Shown here piece by piece: positions 22,868 to 35,600 of a stretch of 64,000 nt of DNA (positions are counted from its first letter, which is position 1; the number at the start of each line of letters is the position of its first letter). The notes beneath the pieces are model-generated. The model saw only the letters and a program-made list of their open reading frames with translations. It was not told the origin of the DNA and did not search any database. The translations under genes were made by a program, and so were the position numbers. Source of the stretch: Ctena decussata (Eukaryota; Mollusca; Bivalvia; Lucinida; Lucinidae); NCBI GenBank assembly GCA_963989385.1, contig OZ022503.1, forward strand, positions 65,632,123-65,696,122. The letters are read 5' to 3'.

Positions 22868-23284
22868 AGAACGTTATGGTTAAAAAAAACATTGCTTTTC
22901 TGATCAAAATCATGGTACAAGTGTTGTGTTGTTCTTTTTTTTCAAAAATAATGAGGGTAGGTGTTGTGCAATAATATTTGAGTGGTGTTATACATATATG
23001 AAAATGTACTGAACAACATTAGCAGGAAAGGCTGAGACAAGCCTCCACATGTGCACAGTCTGATCAGAGTCTACCATTTTTGCATGTATAACTTTTGAAT
23101 CTTCATGTTTTTTGTATGTCTGTTTACTGTATCCATTATGGAAACTGCATTATTCTGCTATGATCTTTTTTTTTTTTGAAAATAAAAGTAAAGCAACTAG
23201 AGATGGTTTTGTATATTTTCTAACAAATTTAGTAGAAAGTGTTTAGTTGGAGCCTTCAATAAATTGGAGGCCTGACAAAGAGGG

Positions 23285-23372
23285 CAACAAAGTTGCCAAC
23301 CGTACACTGTTGAAAAGGATTTAAATCACAAGTCATCCATCCATCCATCCCCCCCCCCCCCCCCCCCCCCCC
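23285..23372. repeat. SINE 3' end with ATCC repeats and poly-C run
   Basis: ACTGTTGAAAAGGATTTAAATC followed by ATCC repeats matches the 3' end of the SINE at 40935-41139. A run of about 23 C follows at 23350-23372. The run length is likely to be polymorphic or imprecisely assembled. Confidence 0.55.
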
Positions 23373-24550
23373 ATCCACCCACCATCGGCATGGCCGGGCA
23401 TATAGTGTTTTGGTCGTGCGTACATGTGAATGTTGTTACGTACATCCATCCGTTCGTACATACGTGATCCTGTTAGACTCAGGTTAACTTTTTTGTAACA
23501 GGTAGATTTCAGGGTTCCTATTATTGTAGCAACTTGAAGTTTTGTATGAGGATTAATATCTATGAGTACTACAGAAATATCCAAGAATCAGGGTTTGACG
23601 AAAATGACGATCCATATGTCATGGTCCACTGACATCGGACTTAGGCCAGTTTTGCAAGGTTAAGGTTTTTGTAAGAGGTAGATTTCAGGGTTCCTATTAG
23701 TGTAGCAACTTGAAATATTGTATGAGGATTTACATTTACAAGTACTAAAAAATATACAAGAATCAGGGTATGACACTCCATATGTCATGGTCCACTGACT
23801 TCAGACTTAGGCCAGTTTTGCAAGGTTAAGGATTTTGTAAGAGGTAGATTTCAGGGTTCCTGTTATTGTAGCAACTTAAAATATTGTATGAGGATTCATA
23901 TCAATAAGTACAATAGGAATACACAAGAATCGGGGCATAATGATCTATATTTCACGGTCCACTGACTTCGGATTGAGGATAATTTTGCAAGGTTAAAATT
24001 TTTGTAAAGTGGTAGATTACTAGGTTCCTAATACTGTAGCAACTTGAAATTTGGTATGACGACTAATATCTAGATGTACAACAGGAATTTACAAGAATCA
24101 GGTCATGAAGATCCATATGTCACGGTTCACTGACTTTGGACTTAGGTTAATTTTGCAAGGTTAAGATTTTTGTATGTGGTAGATTTTAGGATTCCTACTA
24201 TTGTAGCAACTTGAAATTTTGTATGGGGATTTATATTTATAGGTACGACAGGAATTTACAAGAATCAGGTCATGATGATCCTTATGTCATGGTCCACTGA
24301 CTTTGGACTTAAGCTAGCTGATGATTTTGCAAGGTTAAGATTTTTGTAAGAGGTAGATTTTAGGGTTTCTATTATTATAGTAATTTGAAATTTTGTATAA
24401 GGGTATAATGTGTATAAATATAACAGGAATATTCAAGAATCATGTCATCATGACCCATATATTGAGGTCCACTGATGCTTATTGCAATCCTGTGCACAGT
24501 TTTATGGAGGTACCCATTGGGGGCATCTGTGTACGTTGGACACATTCTAG
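23373..24550 (+). mobile_element. Pearl-like element E5 with ~168-bp tandem cores
   Basis: GCAAGGTTAAG-type motifs at about 23654, 23819, 23987, 24155 and 24329, plus one partial unit before, give a period of 165-174 bp. Each unit also carries GGTAGATTTCAGGGTTCCTA and GTCCACTGAC. The 3' end is TTGGGGGCATC, a stem-loop GTGTACGTTGGACAC, and CTAG at 24547-24550 before TT, the same end plan as E1. The 5' limit is unsure because of the poly-C and ATCC tract. Confidence 0.7.
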
Positions 24551-25111
24551 TTAAAATTGGGACACCTAAAATATTTCTTGTATTTGTCCTAAAAATTTAA
24601 CACTTTGGTTTTGCAGTGCAGTAACGTGTCTGAAAAAGATGCAGTAGGAATGGCAAACAGTATAGACTCTGATTAGACTGCTTCTTTTGATTTGGTTCTA
24701 CACCGTTTGCAGACCTACCTAACTCAATATTTAGAATTTTTTAAAGTAACTTTCAAAGTTTCTGTGTTATTGTTTTATTTCTGTATTCTGTTCATTTACA
24801 TGATCAGCAGTGGCAACAGTATTTTCTTTTATTAAAGAGTGACTAATCTTTTTGCTTTTTTATGCTCTCCCTATATGCCAGGGACAAGTTGATTTCACGT
24901 GGGGTGACTTCCAGTAAATACAGCTCTCTCTTACTTGTCCTGGGATGATTAGAAAGTTTTAAACTTTCCTTTCTTTTCTTTATGGGTGCAATGCAAAATA
25001 ACTTGCATAGTTTTATGATAAAATACCAAGCAAGTGACTGCCAGGCACAGTAACATAAACTTATGGGGTAGTACCATAAACTTTTAATATGGAAATGCCT
25101 ATACTGTTTTT

Positions 25112-25520
25112 ATACGCCCGTTTTGAAAAAACGGACTTATTATGTCGTGGCGCTGTCCGTCCGTCCGTCCGTAAACATTCTTGTACACCCCATAACTCAG
25201 TAACCATTTGGGATATGTTCATGAAATTTGGTAGGCATATGTATTAGGGTGGGGACACGTGTCGCGTACAAGAATGGTTGCCACCCCTTTCTTACTTTTG
25301 AAGTTATGCCCCTTTGATTAATTTTTTCCCTGTAGGTCTTGTATGTGCCATAACTAGATAACCGTTTGAGATATCTTTATAAAACTTCATAGCAATGTGT
25401 GTGAAGTCCTAACGATGTGTCGCGTACAAAATGGCTGCTCTCCCTTTCTTCGTTTTAGAGTTAATCCCTTTCATTAGTTCATATAGGCTATTTTTGTGTA
25501 TACTCTTCTTGTACAATATA
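25112..25520 (+). mobile_element. Pearl-like element E6, short copy
   Basis: It starts TATACGCCCG with a hairpin (CCGTTTTGAAAAAACGG), then GTCCGTCCGTCCGT. Two core units follow, marked by CCATAACTCAGTAACC (about 25189) and CCATAACTAGATAACC (about 25349), 160 bp apart. The 3' end with GGGGG and CTAG was not found, so it is truncated or decayed. Confidence 0.55.
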
Positions 25521-25654
25521 TTGTGAAGGAAAAAAGTAGAACTAAAATTGGTATATCTAGTGTATTTAGGTTATCTCCCTTGTTCCACTTACCTTGGAAG
25601 CTGATTTTTGGTAAACTTACAGTACTTCATGTGTTAAATATTTAGATGATGTTG

Positions 25655-26740
25655 CAGTCATTATACCCCCACTTTGAAACACTGGGGGGTATACTGGTTT
25701 ACATCTGTCCATCCGTCCGTCCATCTGTCCATCCTTCCGTCTGTCCTTCCGTCCCCATTTAATCAAATTTTTCATCAAAGATTTCTTCACAACCATACAA
25801 GGTAGTCTGGTCGTATTTGGCATACAGGTTGATGACAACATGTTTTATTGTGGGATTGAGAACCAGCCTTCTCCTGCTTATTCTTCCCTGTATTTGTCCA
25901 ATTTCTTTCTTTCCATACTTTGATAATGAAATTTTTCGTCAAAGATTTCTCCACAACCATGCAAGCTAGAGTAGTCATTTTTGGTATGCAGGTTGATGAC
26001 AATATGTTGTATCGTTGGATCGAGAACCAGCCTTTTTCTGCTTATTCTTCCCTGTATTTGTCCAATATTCTTTCTTTCCATACTTTGAATAATAAATTTT
26101 TCGTCAAAGATTTCTCCACAACCAAGCAAGCTAGAGTAGTCCCATTTGGTATGCAGGTTGATGACGATATGTTGTATCGTGGGATTGAAAACCAGCCTTT
26201 TTCTGCTTATTCTTCCCTGTATTTGTCCAATATTCTTTCTTTCCATACTTTGAATGATGAACTTTTTCATCAAAGATTTCTCCACAACCATGCAAGCTAG
26301 ATTAGTCATATTTGGTATGCAGGTTAATGATGACTTACTGTATTGTAGGATTGAGAACCAGACTTCTCCTCTTTTTATTCCCTGTATTTGTCCGATTTTC
26401 TTTCTCTCTTTACTTTGAATAATGCATTTTTTGCAAAAGATTTCTGTGCATCTGTAAGTTAGAGTAGGGATTTTTGTATGCAGGTTGATGATAACTTGTT
26501 GTATTGTGGGATTGAGAACCAGTCTTCTCCTGCTTATTCTTCCCTATATTTTTCCAGTTTTCTTTCTCTCCTGACTTTGAATAATGTAATTTTTTGTAAC
26601 AGATTTCACAGCAACCATTCATATTTGGTTTACATGGTAACAATGATTCCTCTCCCTCTTTATGCTTTTTGTTACGAAAACAACACCATTTGATTTAAGC
26701 AATTAAGCGGGGGTATAGTCGGATTCGTTGACAGTTCTAG
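25655..26740 (+). mobile_element. Pearl-like element E7 with ~165-bp tandem cores
   Basis: It starts TTATACCCCCACTTTG with a CCGT/CCAT tract. GCAGGTTGATGAC-type motifs at about 25824, 25988, 26154, 26319 and 26481 mark five cores. The 3' end is GCGGGGGTATA, a weak stem-loop GTCGGATTCGTTGAC and CTAG at 26737-26740 before TT. Open frames on both strands (up to 143 residues) repeat with the core and are by-products of a period close to a multiple of three. Confidence 0.7.
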
Positions 26741-28094
26741 TTAATTAAAGAGTGGTTGCCCCTGTTTGTCTGCCTGTCTATCCTTTTGTAAACGATCTTG
26801 TTCATTCTGTAACTCCTTTAGGACACTGAAACAGGCGTATTATGCGCCGCTTGCGAAGCCCTTATTAACCATTGCTTTCATTCCACATTAAATTTCTTAA
26901 TAACAAAAATTAAATGTCGAAGAAAAGCAAGGTTTTGATATAGTACAGTCAGACTCAGTCATTTTCCATATTAAAAAAGTTGCTCTAATTTTATGGTACT
27001 GGGCCTGGCAACCAGTTACCAGGTATTTTATTGTTAAATTTAAAAGAATTTTTTGACAGAGGTTTTACTGTAGGTGTGTATTCATCATGAAATTATTATA
27101 GCCACCCCATACCCAAATATGGTAAAAAACCAATAAAAGTTATCTTCTCCAGAACAATTCAGCTGATAAATTGCAGACAGCAATTGAAACAAGATAGCAG
27201 AAAATTGTTCCTCTCTTGGAATTGGATGGGTAAATTTGGAGAAAAAAATCCATATTTTTAAAGCATATGGAAACTTTGGTCCCACAGCAACTCAGAGAAT
27301 GGAAAGGTGCTGTCATCAGAAAAAGCTGACAATTTCAAACAAGCCCAAAGTTCATTTGTTGCATACGTTGGGTGGGGGATTAACTGCATCTCTCGTGGGG
27401 CAGATCAGTTGAGAACTTTGCTATGGTAACTTAAATGTGCTCCATCGGCTTCCACAGGATCTAACTGTTTAGAACATATTTATCTTTATGCAGCTAGTGT
27501 TTAGTGCTGTGTGTTGTGCGTAAAATATCTGCCCATACTGCATCCATCATCAAGAATCATCATGGTGCAGAATATATATTTTCTGGTCCTTTGAGATAAC
27601 CGAGTTCTTTTAGAGTGATTTTTAAAAACAAAATTCTGTTTAAGCGATGCTAAAGGGCGTGACCAGTCAATTCTCACATAAAATTACTGGTCATGTACAC
27701 ACTCAAACTGATCCTGCTGTTTTCGTTTCTTTGAAATTGCTATCTGCTGAGTGATCAAATATTCAGAGAGGCAAAAGAAAGTATACACTTCAGTCATAAT
27801 CAATCGCGGCTCTTGGGCGTTACATTATGACGGACACAAACCGCTTTGATTAGCTATACCACTTATATTCTGCCCCACCCTACCTCCTCTAATGGGTATA
27901 AACTGTTAAAGGAAAACAATACAAAATGATCCCTTATGAGCTGTATTGCTCCTCTAAAAGTAGACCCCTTTCGCCTAGGTATGCAAACGAAACGATATCA
28001 AAATCGTCTCCCTTTGAAGAAAAGAAACAAAATAATAACAGCGGCATATCTATACACCTGAATCCTAAAACTCTGTCCTGTCTGGAGATCTGGG
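26741..28094. other. Intergenic, with a fragment of repeat E3
   Basis: CCCATACCCAAATATGGTAA and CTTCTCCAGAAC at about 27096-27155 are a piece of E3. No gene or structured RNA was recognised in the rest. Confidence 0.4.
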
Positions 28095-28222
28095 TTCGAG
28101 GTTATAAAACTTGAGAATAATCTCAAACTCAAAATAAAGCACACTGATTGGCTGCTTCAGCAGCTAATCGGTGTGCTTTATTTTGAGTTTGAGAATGTAC
28201 TCAAGTTTTATAACCTTGGGGC
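28095..28222. mobile_element. Palindromic element, family P
   Basis: TCGAGGTTATAAAACTTGAG and the complement CTCAAGTTTTATAACCTTGG form the ends; the arms pair nearly to the centre through CTCAAAATAAAGCACACTGA. A second copy with the same interior lies at 53692-53838. An element with the same ends but another interior lies at 36653-36895. Confidence 0.75.
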
Positions 28223-29693
28223 TAGGCCGATCTTTCATTAACTTTCACCAGGTCTTCGGCCTCACTAACCTGAATCAAAGGTAAATAATACAATCAGATC
28301 ATGCCCGGGACAATTCGTTTAAAAAGTTAAGACAAAAGAACTTATCTGATAATTTGACTGAAAATAAGGGCGTCACTGATGCGAGCGATTGGTTCTTAGT
28401 ACTAGTCTTTTGTAACTCACTCCTTTTAAATGACATTGTTTTGGGCATGAGAAAAAAATCTTACGACAAATGCCAACAGAACAGACTCAGATTAGCATCC
28501 GCACAGTCCCTCCAGCGTCTTTCCTTTTCGTTCATTTAATCTATGAAATCTTGGAAATTTAACAGGGACAAGTAAAGACTCTGACCAATATTTTTAGGAG
28601 GCTCAGGGTTGAAGGTCCCTTGTCCGTAAAAAATTTTTGTCCGTAAACTACCGCAAATACTTGGACACTTCAACCAGACCTGATATTGTCTCGAAGGAAA
28701 ATTCATGTGAGCTATAAGGGGATATTTAACCGGTATGAAAATGTTAACAAAACGTGCAGACCAAAATCAGCTGGCCCAATAGAAGCAGTCTGATTTTTTG
28801 TCCATACGTTTTGCTTCTTTGAAGTAGTTTTGTCCGACAGATGTTTGGAATAAGTAGGTATCATATTCTCGATACTTACAACAGAAGATTAAAAGTGAAA
28901 TACTTGAAGTATTGTGCTATGCTTTAAATTTTCATAAAAAGACTTATTGAGGGGAAAAATTTCGGGGGAAAATATGATTTTTAGGCTGAGGAGGACCTGT
29001 TTATTTATGGTAAATCGGATTATGTGAACCATAATAATAGCTACGCTCAATATGGATTTATCATTTATATCCTGAAATTTTTCTAAACTTTGGCGGATGG
29101 TTTGCACTTTGTTTGCCTCAAAATTGGTGTTTTTGTACAACAAGCCAGGATTCGAAGATAAAATTAATATCGAGTAAATCCTTGTTCTAGACGAGGTTTA
29201 CAACTCCAGAAATTTTAATAGAAGGGTGGTTCAGATCGCCAAAACTATAGCATTTTGCCATTTTTCCTCCCTGGAGTCAATGTGTATGTAGAAATGGTAT
29301 GAAACATCCAATATAAAGAAGCTGTCGATTATTACAGCCAATTGTGCCAAAAAGTTGTCCTACTAGAACTTAAATATTGAAGATGTAAACTTTGTTAGTG
29401 ATTTTGATTTTCTGGGTGTTTATATTATTTCAAATTGTGGCTTGTTTTATAAATATCAGCATTTTTGGACAAAATAATGTGCCAAGTGCCTTTGTTGAAT
29501 GACAGGCTTTGCAAACCCTGACCATACTGCATCTTAGGAACAATTTGGTATGGATGTTAACTTGCTTTCCATGATTTAGAGTCCCATGTGCTATGATTAA
29601 CTGATTTTCCTGTTGAAGTATAATACTTTTCATAGTTTGGAAGATTAAGAATCGTGTAAAACCTCCACGAAATTAAGACAGAGAGAATAAAAG
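28223..29693. other. 5' flank of the TRIM-like gene
   Basis: No exon, repeat family or clear core promoter was recognised, apart from an imperfect inverted repeat at about 28750-28812 (AACAAAACGTGCAGACC and complement). The ATG at 29694 is preceded by an A-rich stretch (GAGAGAATAAAAG). Confidence 0.35.
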
Positions 29694-32600
29694 ATGTCTA
29701 CAAAAACGCCTCGGTCCTCCCGCAGACCGCCATCTAGCCGCCCGCCATCTTCCGTTCGAGGCGGAAGCCGCCCACCATCTTCCGTAAGAGGCGGAGTTAA
29801 GTCACGCGCGGGCGGTAAACAGTCGGAAGTGTGTTCTATGTGTGGAAATCAGGACAAATCTTTGGCCCAGCTGCCGTGCAAACATCACTATTGCCTCAAC
29901 TGTCTGAAGAAGTGCCCAGTGAAGGAAGTCAAAGAGCAGGCGATAAGCAAACGAAGCACCAAAGGTAAAAGTTCTCAATTCACTTTAATATATCTTTTAT
30001 CTGAAGTTGGCTCTTCTATCTTTTTTGAAAACACAGCGACACAACATCGAATCAGTATTGTTTCAACATCGAATCAATGGTATGACATTGCATGCACGCT
30101 TTCATGCGACGTTAGATTTACCAAGGTGCTTTGGTGTATCTAACTATTCAGAATTTATTGTGCATTTTCAGTGTCTTTTTACAAAGGAGGACAACTTTTG
30201 TAACTTCTTGACGATGAAGCACTTCCTTTCGAACCTGAAAATTGAAAAAGATGGGGCCGATGTCGTACCAATTCCTTCAGAATTTAAGTTCTGTGCAAAA
30301 TAAAATAAACGAATCAACGACAGAAATAATCGAATAACACTGTATACCCCAAAAGACATGCGGAAAGGCAGGTTAAGAGATATGTATATTTTAACGAAAT
30401 ATTTTGTTAATACATTTTAGGGTCACAAAGAGGTGGTCGAAAGACCCCATCAGTAGCAGTGAAAGATTACGAATGTATTGTTTGTGAAAGAGAAAAGAAT
30501 GCCAAAACTTCGGGGGATCATGGCGAATGTGCTCCATGCAAGTTCGAAGACAAAATCACCCCTGCTTCAGGTAAGCGATTAGAACAGCTTTACTGGAATG
30601 AAATAGATTCCATAGCAATCATGACTCTGCGCGTGTAGAACACGAACAGTGCTGATCAGTGGTGGAAAATGACAAGATACCTAAGAATCAAAATGTGATT
30701 TTTTACGTTCATTGTGTGATAAAGCTAAAATGCGGTACAAGAATTCTATGAAACGCCAAGTGCTTTATGTAGATTTTTGTGACGATCATTAATCGTACGA
30801 TGAAATTTTAAATCTGCTAGTTATTTACTTTAATTGTAAGAGGTTCCTATGGGTTTTTTTAATTTAAGTTTTAGTGTCAAAGCCACATACGGTACGCGGC
30901 CGAGAAACGTTCATCTTGATAAGCTGTCGCTTTAATGTTACGCCTATCTAATGTTATACCAGCCAGCCAACTTATCCATTTGCCCGTGACGTCGCATATG
31001 CGAACAGGCTCAATCCAAATAAAACCGTCATTGTTGTGGTAGCAAGTATAAAAAAATATTGTAATGAATGTGTCTTGTTTTCTATCCGATGTGCTCTCAT
31101 GTGGAAAAAGTGGTATCAGGATGGCGGGTATTGATCGCAGTGTCACTGAATGTCGGCGGTGGCGTTCGCCTTATCAAACTTGCAAAACTGTAAACGTGCA
31201 TACAAAACACAACATGCACCGAGGTACTGTGCTTGTAATCCCTTTCTTCCAAGGGCCTGTCGCCTCGTTAAACAAGCACGACAGGAAAGCACAGTATTCC
31301 TTGAATCAAAATATCGAAACTGATCCGAGTCTTTAGAGAATGGTCCTTTTCGACTATATTCATGGAAATTTAAAGAGTAACTACACTTCAGGAACTGACT
31401 GAATCAGATCCCAAACCCTATCCCCAACATCAAAGGAAAATCCCAACAAACAATAAATTACAAGCGATAAGCCGAGCCAGCAGCTCCCTCCCAAACAGGT
31501 GGCAGACTCAAGGAGTAACTACACTCCAGGAACTGACTGAATCAGATCCCAAACCCTATCCCCAACATCAAAGGGAAAGATTGACAAAGACATCCCAACA
31601 AACAATAAATTACAAGTGATAGCCGAGTCAGCAGCTCTTTCCCAAATAGATGGCAACTCAACTATCTTTACTGAACTAAATAATTTAGACCAACAGAAGG
31701 GTTACAACAGACTAAGCAAATTATAGGAAAAACATTTAACAACTATTTTTACATATTTTCTATTTTTATTACAGAAGGGTTAAAATGAGAACACAATAAA
31801 TTAAACACCACCGAATATAAAACAAATGCAACCGCAACGAAAGTACCGCCTTCGGACGGTCAGTAATAACTACTAGGGGGTTTAAACCGGTTTTACTGGG
31901 CCCAGACCTTCACCCTCACCCTCCGCCGCGGTGCACATATGTACCACACAACAGACTAAACAAATTATACGGAAAACATTTAACAACTATTTTTATCTGA
32001 CAGCCTGCATCATACTGTAGATGCAAGCTCATAAAAGATTACAGTGTAAACAGACAAATTATATCACAAATGTTTGCAAACTCTCATTCTTATGTTTAAA
32101 CGAAGAACATGTCGACGTTTTAAATGCAAACACTCTTGAAGTAGCTGCACATTGTTACTCATGAGGAGGAGACAAAATGGCAGCTGTAACACAGAGCTCT
32201 AGATAAGAAGGGCATTTGATGATAATTGAGGGATAATTTTCTTTATTTCTCATTGAAACCATATATTGTGACCCCTCATCTGAACCGAGGGATCACAACA
32301 TATGTTTTTATGCAGAATTAACAAAAATTATCTCTAATTATCACCAAATACTCCCTCTTATCTAGGGCTCTGGTACTAACATAATTCCGAGCCAACAGAA
32401 CTTCAAGAAAATCGCTGTTACATTCAGTCAAATTAAAATCTTAAGGAGTTCTTGAAATAATTTGATTCGACATATGCATTCTTTCTTTTTAGGATTTTGT
32501 GTGGAATGTTGTGAGCTATTATGCGACACATGCTGCACAGAACACAACAAATTCAAAACAATACGCCAGCATACCATTCTCAGAGGTGACCAGATACCAA

Positions 32601-35600
32601 AGGTAATTACATGTATCACATAGGACATAATTTTTTGAAAATACTAAGACTTTAACATACGCGTCATGTATCATTTAAAGACATGAATAAACCAAAAGTG
32701 CGTTGTAGAATTATCAGAGAACATATATGTATGAAGCCATCCACATAACGGTCTTGCATTTAGAGCGACAGTCTATATCGTAGAAGTTAACTATAGTATG
32801 GGCCTTTCTTTAGATTTGTATAGAAAGTTCGATGTTTGAAATTAGCTAATTCGAATATGTAGAATGAAGTTTCTTTAGATTAATGAAGTGATTTGCCCCA
32901 TTCTGTTTGTTATGGAATCTATTACTAGTACGTAAAAGTTACAAGAATAAAAAGAAACTGTCTCTAAAGTCTTTGAGCGGCAAATAATGTACATATTTAA
33001 GATATGCTTTTGTAAGACAATGCTGTCAGCTTAAGATACTTTAACGATACAATTAAATAACGAAGAATTGTACAACGTCTCGGTTAAATCTTTGTCATAC
33101 TAACACCTCAGACTCTTTGATTTGAATATGAGCCGCAACGCGAGAAATCCAACAATGTGGTTGTGCGCCCAGCGCAGACTCAGATCAGCCTGGGCATCCG
33201 CCCAGTCTGATCAGAGTCTTCGCTGTCCGCATGGAGGTAGCTTAGAGCCTTAGCTACCCTTTGAGCACTTAACAAAGAGTCTAGTCAAATTGGGCGGATG
33301 CCCAGGCGAATCTGAGTCTGCGCTGGGCGCACAACCACATTGTTGGTTTTCTCGTGTCGCGGCTCATATCTTTCTTTTAATACCTAGGACACGGGAGCTG
33401 TTGGTAGACTGCCTCTTATTATGTGCTGTATGATTCACACTGACAAGGACTTAGAGTACTATTGCGCAGACCATGACGTCATGTGCTGCAGCGCCTGCGT
33501 AAATATTGACCACAGAAGATGCGACAAAGTTATGTTTATCAAGGACGTAACAGAAGAACCAACAGACAGAAAGATTGTTGCCGAAGCTGCTGTTGAGCTC
33601 CGTGAAATACGGAAGAATTTTGATGATATAACTAAAGACACTGGAGAAATAGTGGGAAACCTAGAGAAGCAAAGGTACGAGATTCGCGAGAGGCGCGACG
33701 CTCTTAGAAATCATTTAATGGCTGTTCTAGATAGACTTGATACATCCAGCGAACTTGAGATGGAAAGCATTATTCAAAGGGTTAGCCAGGATATGGGACA
33801 AGACTCATCGAGTTCAAAAGAAATCCTTGATCAGATAGATGGCTCTATTCAAGTATTGGACGCAGCAGTTGGGCATGCTAGCGCTAAACAGCTATTTGTC
33901 GCTGCTAAGCGAAGTGTATCGGATAGAGAGAAGTACATGAATATGTTAAACAAATCAATGGGTAGCATACAGAATGTACAATTAGAATATAAACCTGACC
34001 AAACTTTAGAGAGATTAGCGAAGTCTCTACAAATGTATGATGGGCGCTGCATCAGTTCCAGTAATGTCAGATATAATCAGAAAGCACGAAACATACCGGA
34101 TCCAATATTTGAGAACAAACTCCTACCACAACAACGTAACGGTTATCAGACGGGTTATCAACCCAGTTATCAGCCTGTTAACTACAAGACACAGACTGAC
34201 TTTAACCGACCGCTGTCGGAACGGGAAACGCGACTTCAGAGATATCAGTCGCCTCGCTCAGATGGACTTCCACCTTTAGCTCGTGAACAGCTGGTGACAG
34301 GATCTGTTCCAGACTTCAGCAGCACAGGTTATCGCTTGTCTGAGGCATCAGAATATGGTTCCGTGAATCGCCCACAACCGCCTGACAACCGCTTCGACAG
34401 GCTGAGTCTTCAAGGCTTTCAGACTTACAATACAAATGAACCACCCGCTCCAAGATATGCGTTCTCGGATATCAATCGCCCATTAATGAACAAAACAGCA
34501 ACAATGGGCCCGAACCGTGAACGGGATGACTTTGATCGATTATCATTACCGCTTATCGGAAATACGAATAATCGACCACCGAGATCAGAGCCAACATATC
34601 TGAACTACAGAAACCAGAGACAAGACTTCCCGCCCGTATCTGCTCGAACGATTGGAAATAACTCTTTGATAAGCCCAGGTCTGAGTCAAAGAGAGCCTAC
34701 CCGGGCAGATCTGATTGCAGCTGAGGGCGCAGCTATTGTGAATGCGTCACATTCTTCTTTACCCAGAGAAATCCAACGACCTTCATATAGCGCCACTGCA
34801 AGACAACCAAATCCTATACCTTTACCGGGTCGTGAATTTTCCAAAACACCGAAAACAGACATTCTTGCGCAGGCTTCACCAATCAAAAGAAGATCTGAGT
34901 TAAAGTCGGATAAAGCACCTTACTCGGAGCGAAGAGCCGTGCTGGCAGGCCAGTTTAATGTTAGGCTTCAATCTGACCAATATGTTTGCAGTCTGAAAGG
35001 CGCTGCTTTTTTGCCGGACGGAAGAATTGCCTTAGCAGATTATGACAACCACAGTGTAAAACTCTTCGATGCCAAGCTGTACCGTGGAAAGAGTCTGAAT
35101 TTATCGTCTGGTCCATGGGATATCGCTGTGATTGCCCCAAAAGAGCTAGCTGTAAGCCTTCCGTTTGAGAGTAAAATTCAGTTTATTGCTGTCAGTGATA
35201 CCATGAAAGCAACGAGAGTCATTAAAATTGATATGGATTGTTACGGTCTTATCTACCGAAATCAAGAACTCCTTGTCGTCTGCAACGACTACCTGATCGG
35301 CCCCGCCATTCAGGTTGTCAGTCTTACCGGACGCATTAAGCAAACGATAGATACCGACCGAGCTGGACAAAGAATCCTCGAAGACCCGTATTACATGACC
35401 GTTACACCGTCTGGAAAATTGATTTATGTGTCCGACAAAGATCGTATCGTCTGCATGGATCGTCATGGCAACGTCACTTCCGTTTACAAAGAATCGTCTC
35501 TACGCAACGCACGTGGAATTGATATCGACAACGAAGGCAATCTCTATGTTTGTGGCTATATGTCAAATAATGTGCACCAAATAACTATGCATGGGATAGA

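Noticed and set aside
25878..26309. 143-residue minus-strand ORF and 126-residue plus-strand ORF
   Set aside because: Both lie wholly in the ~165-bp core repeats of E7 and repeat with them; open in both strands for the same reason.
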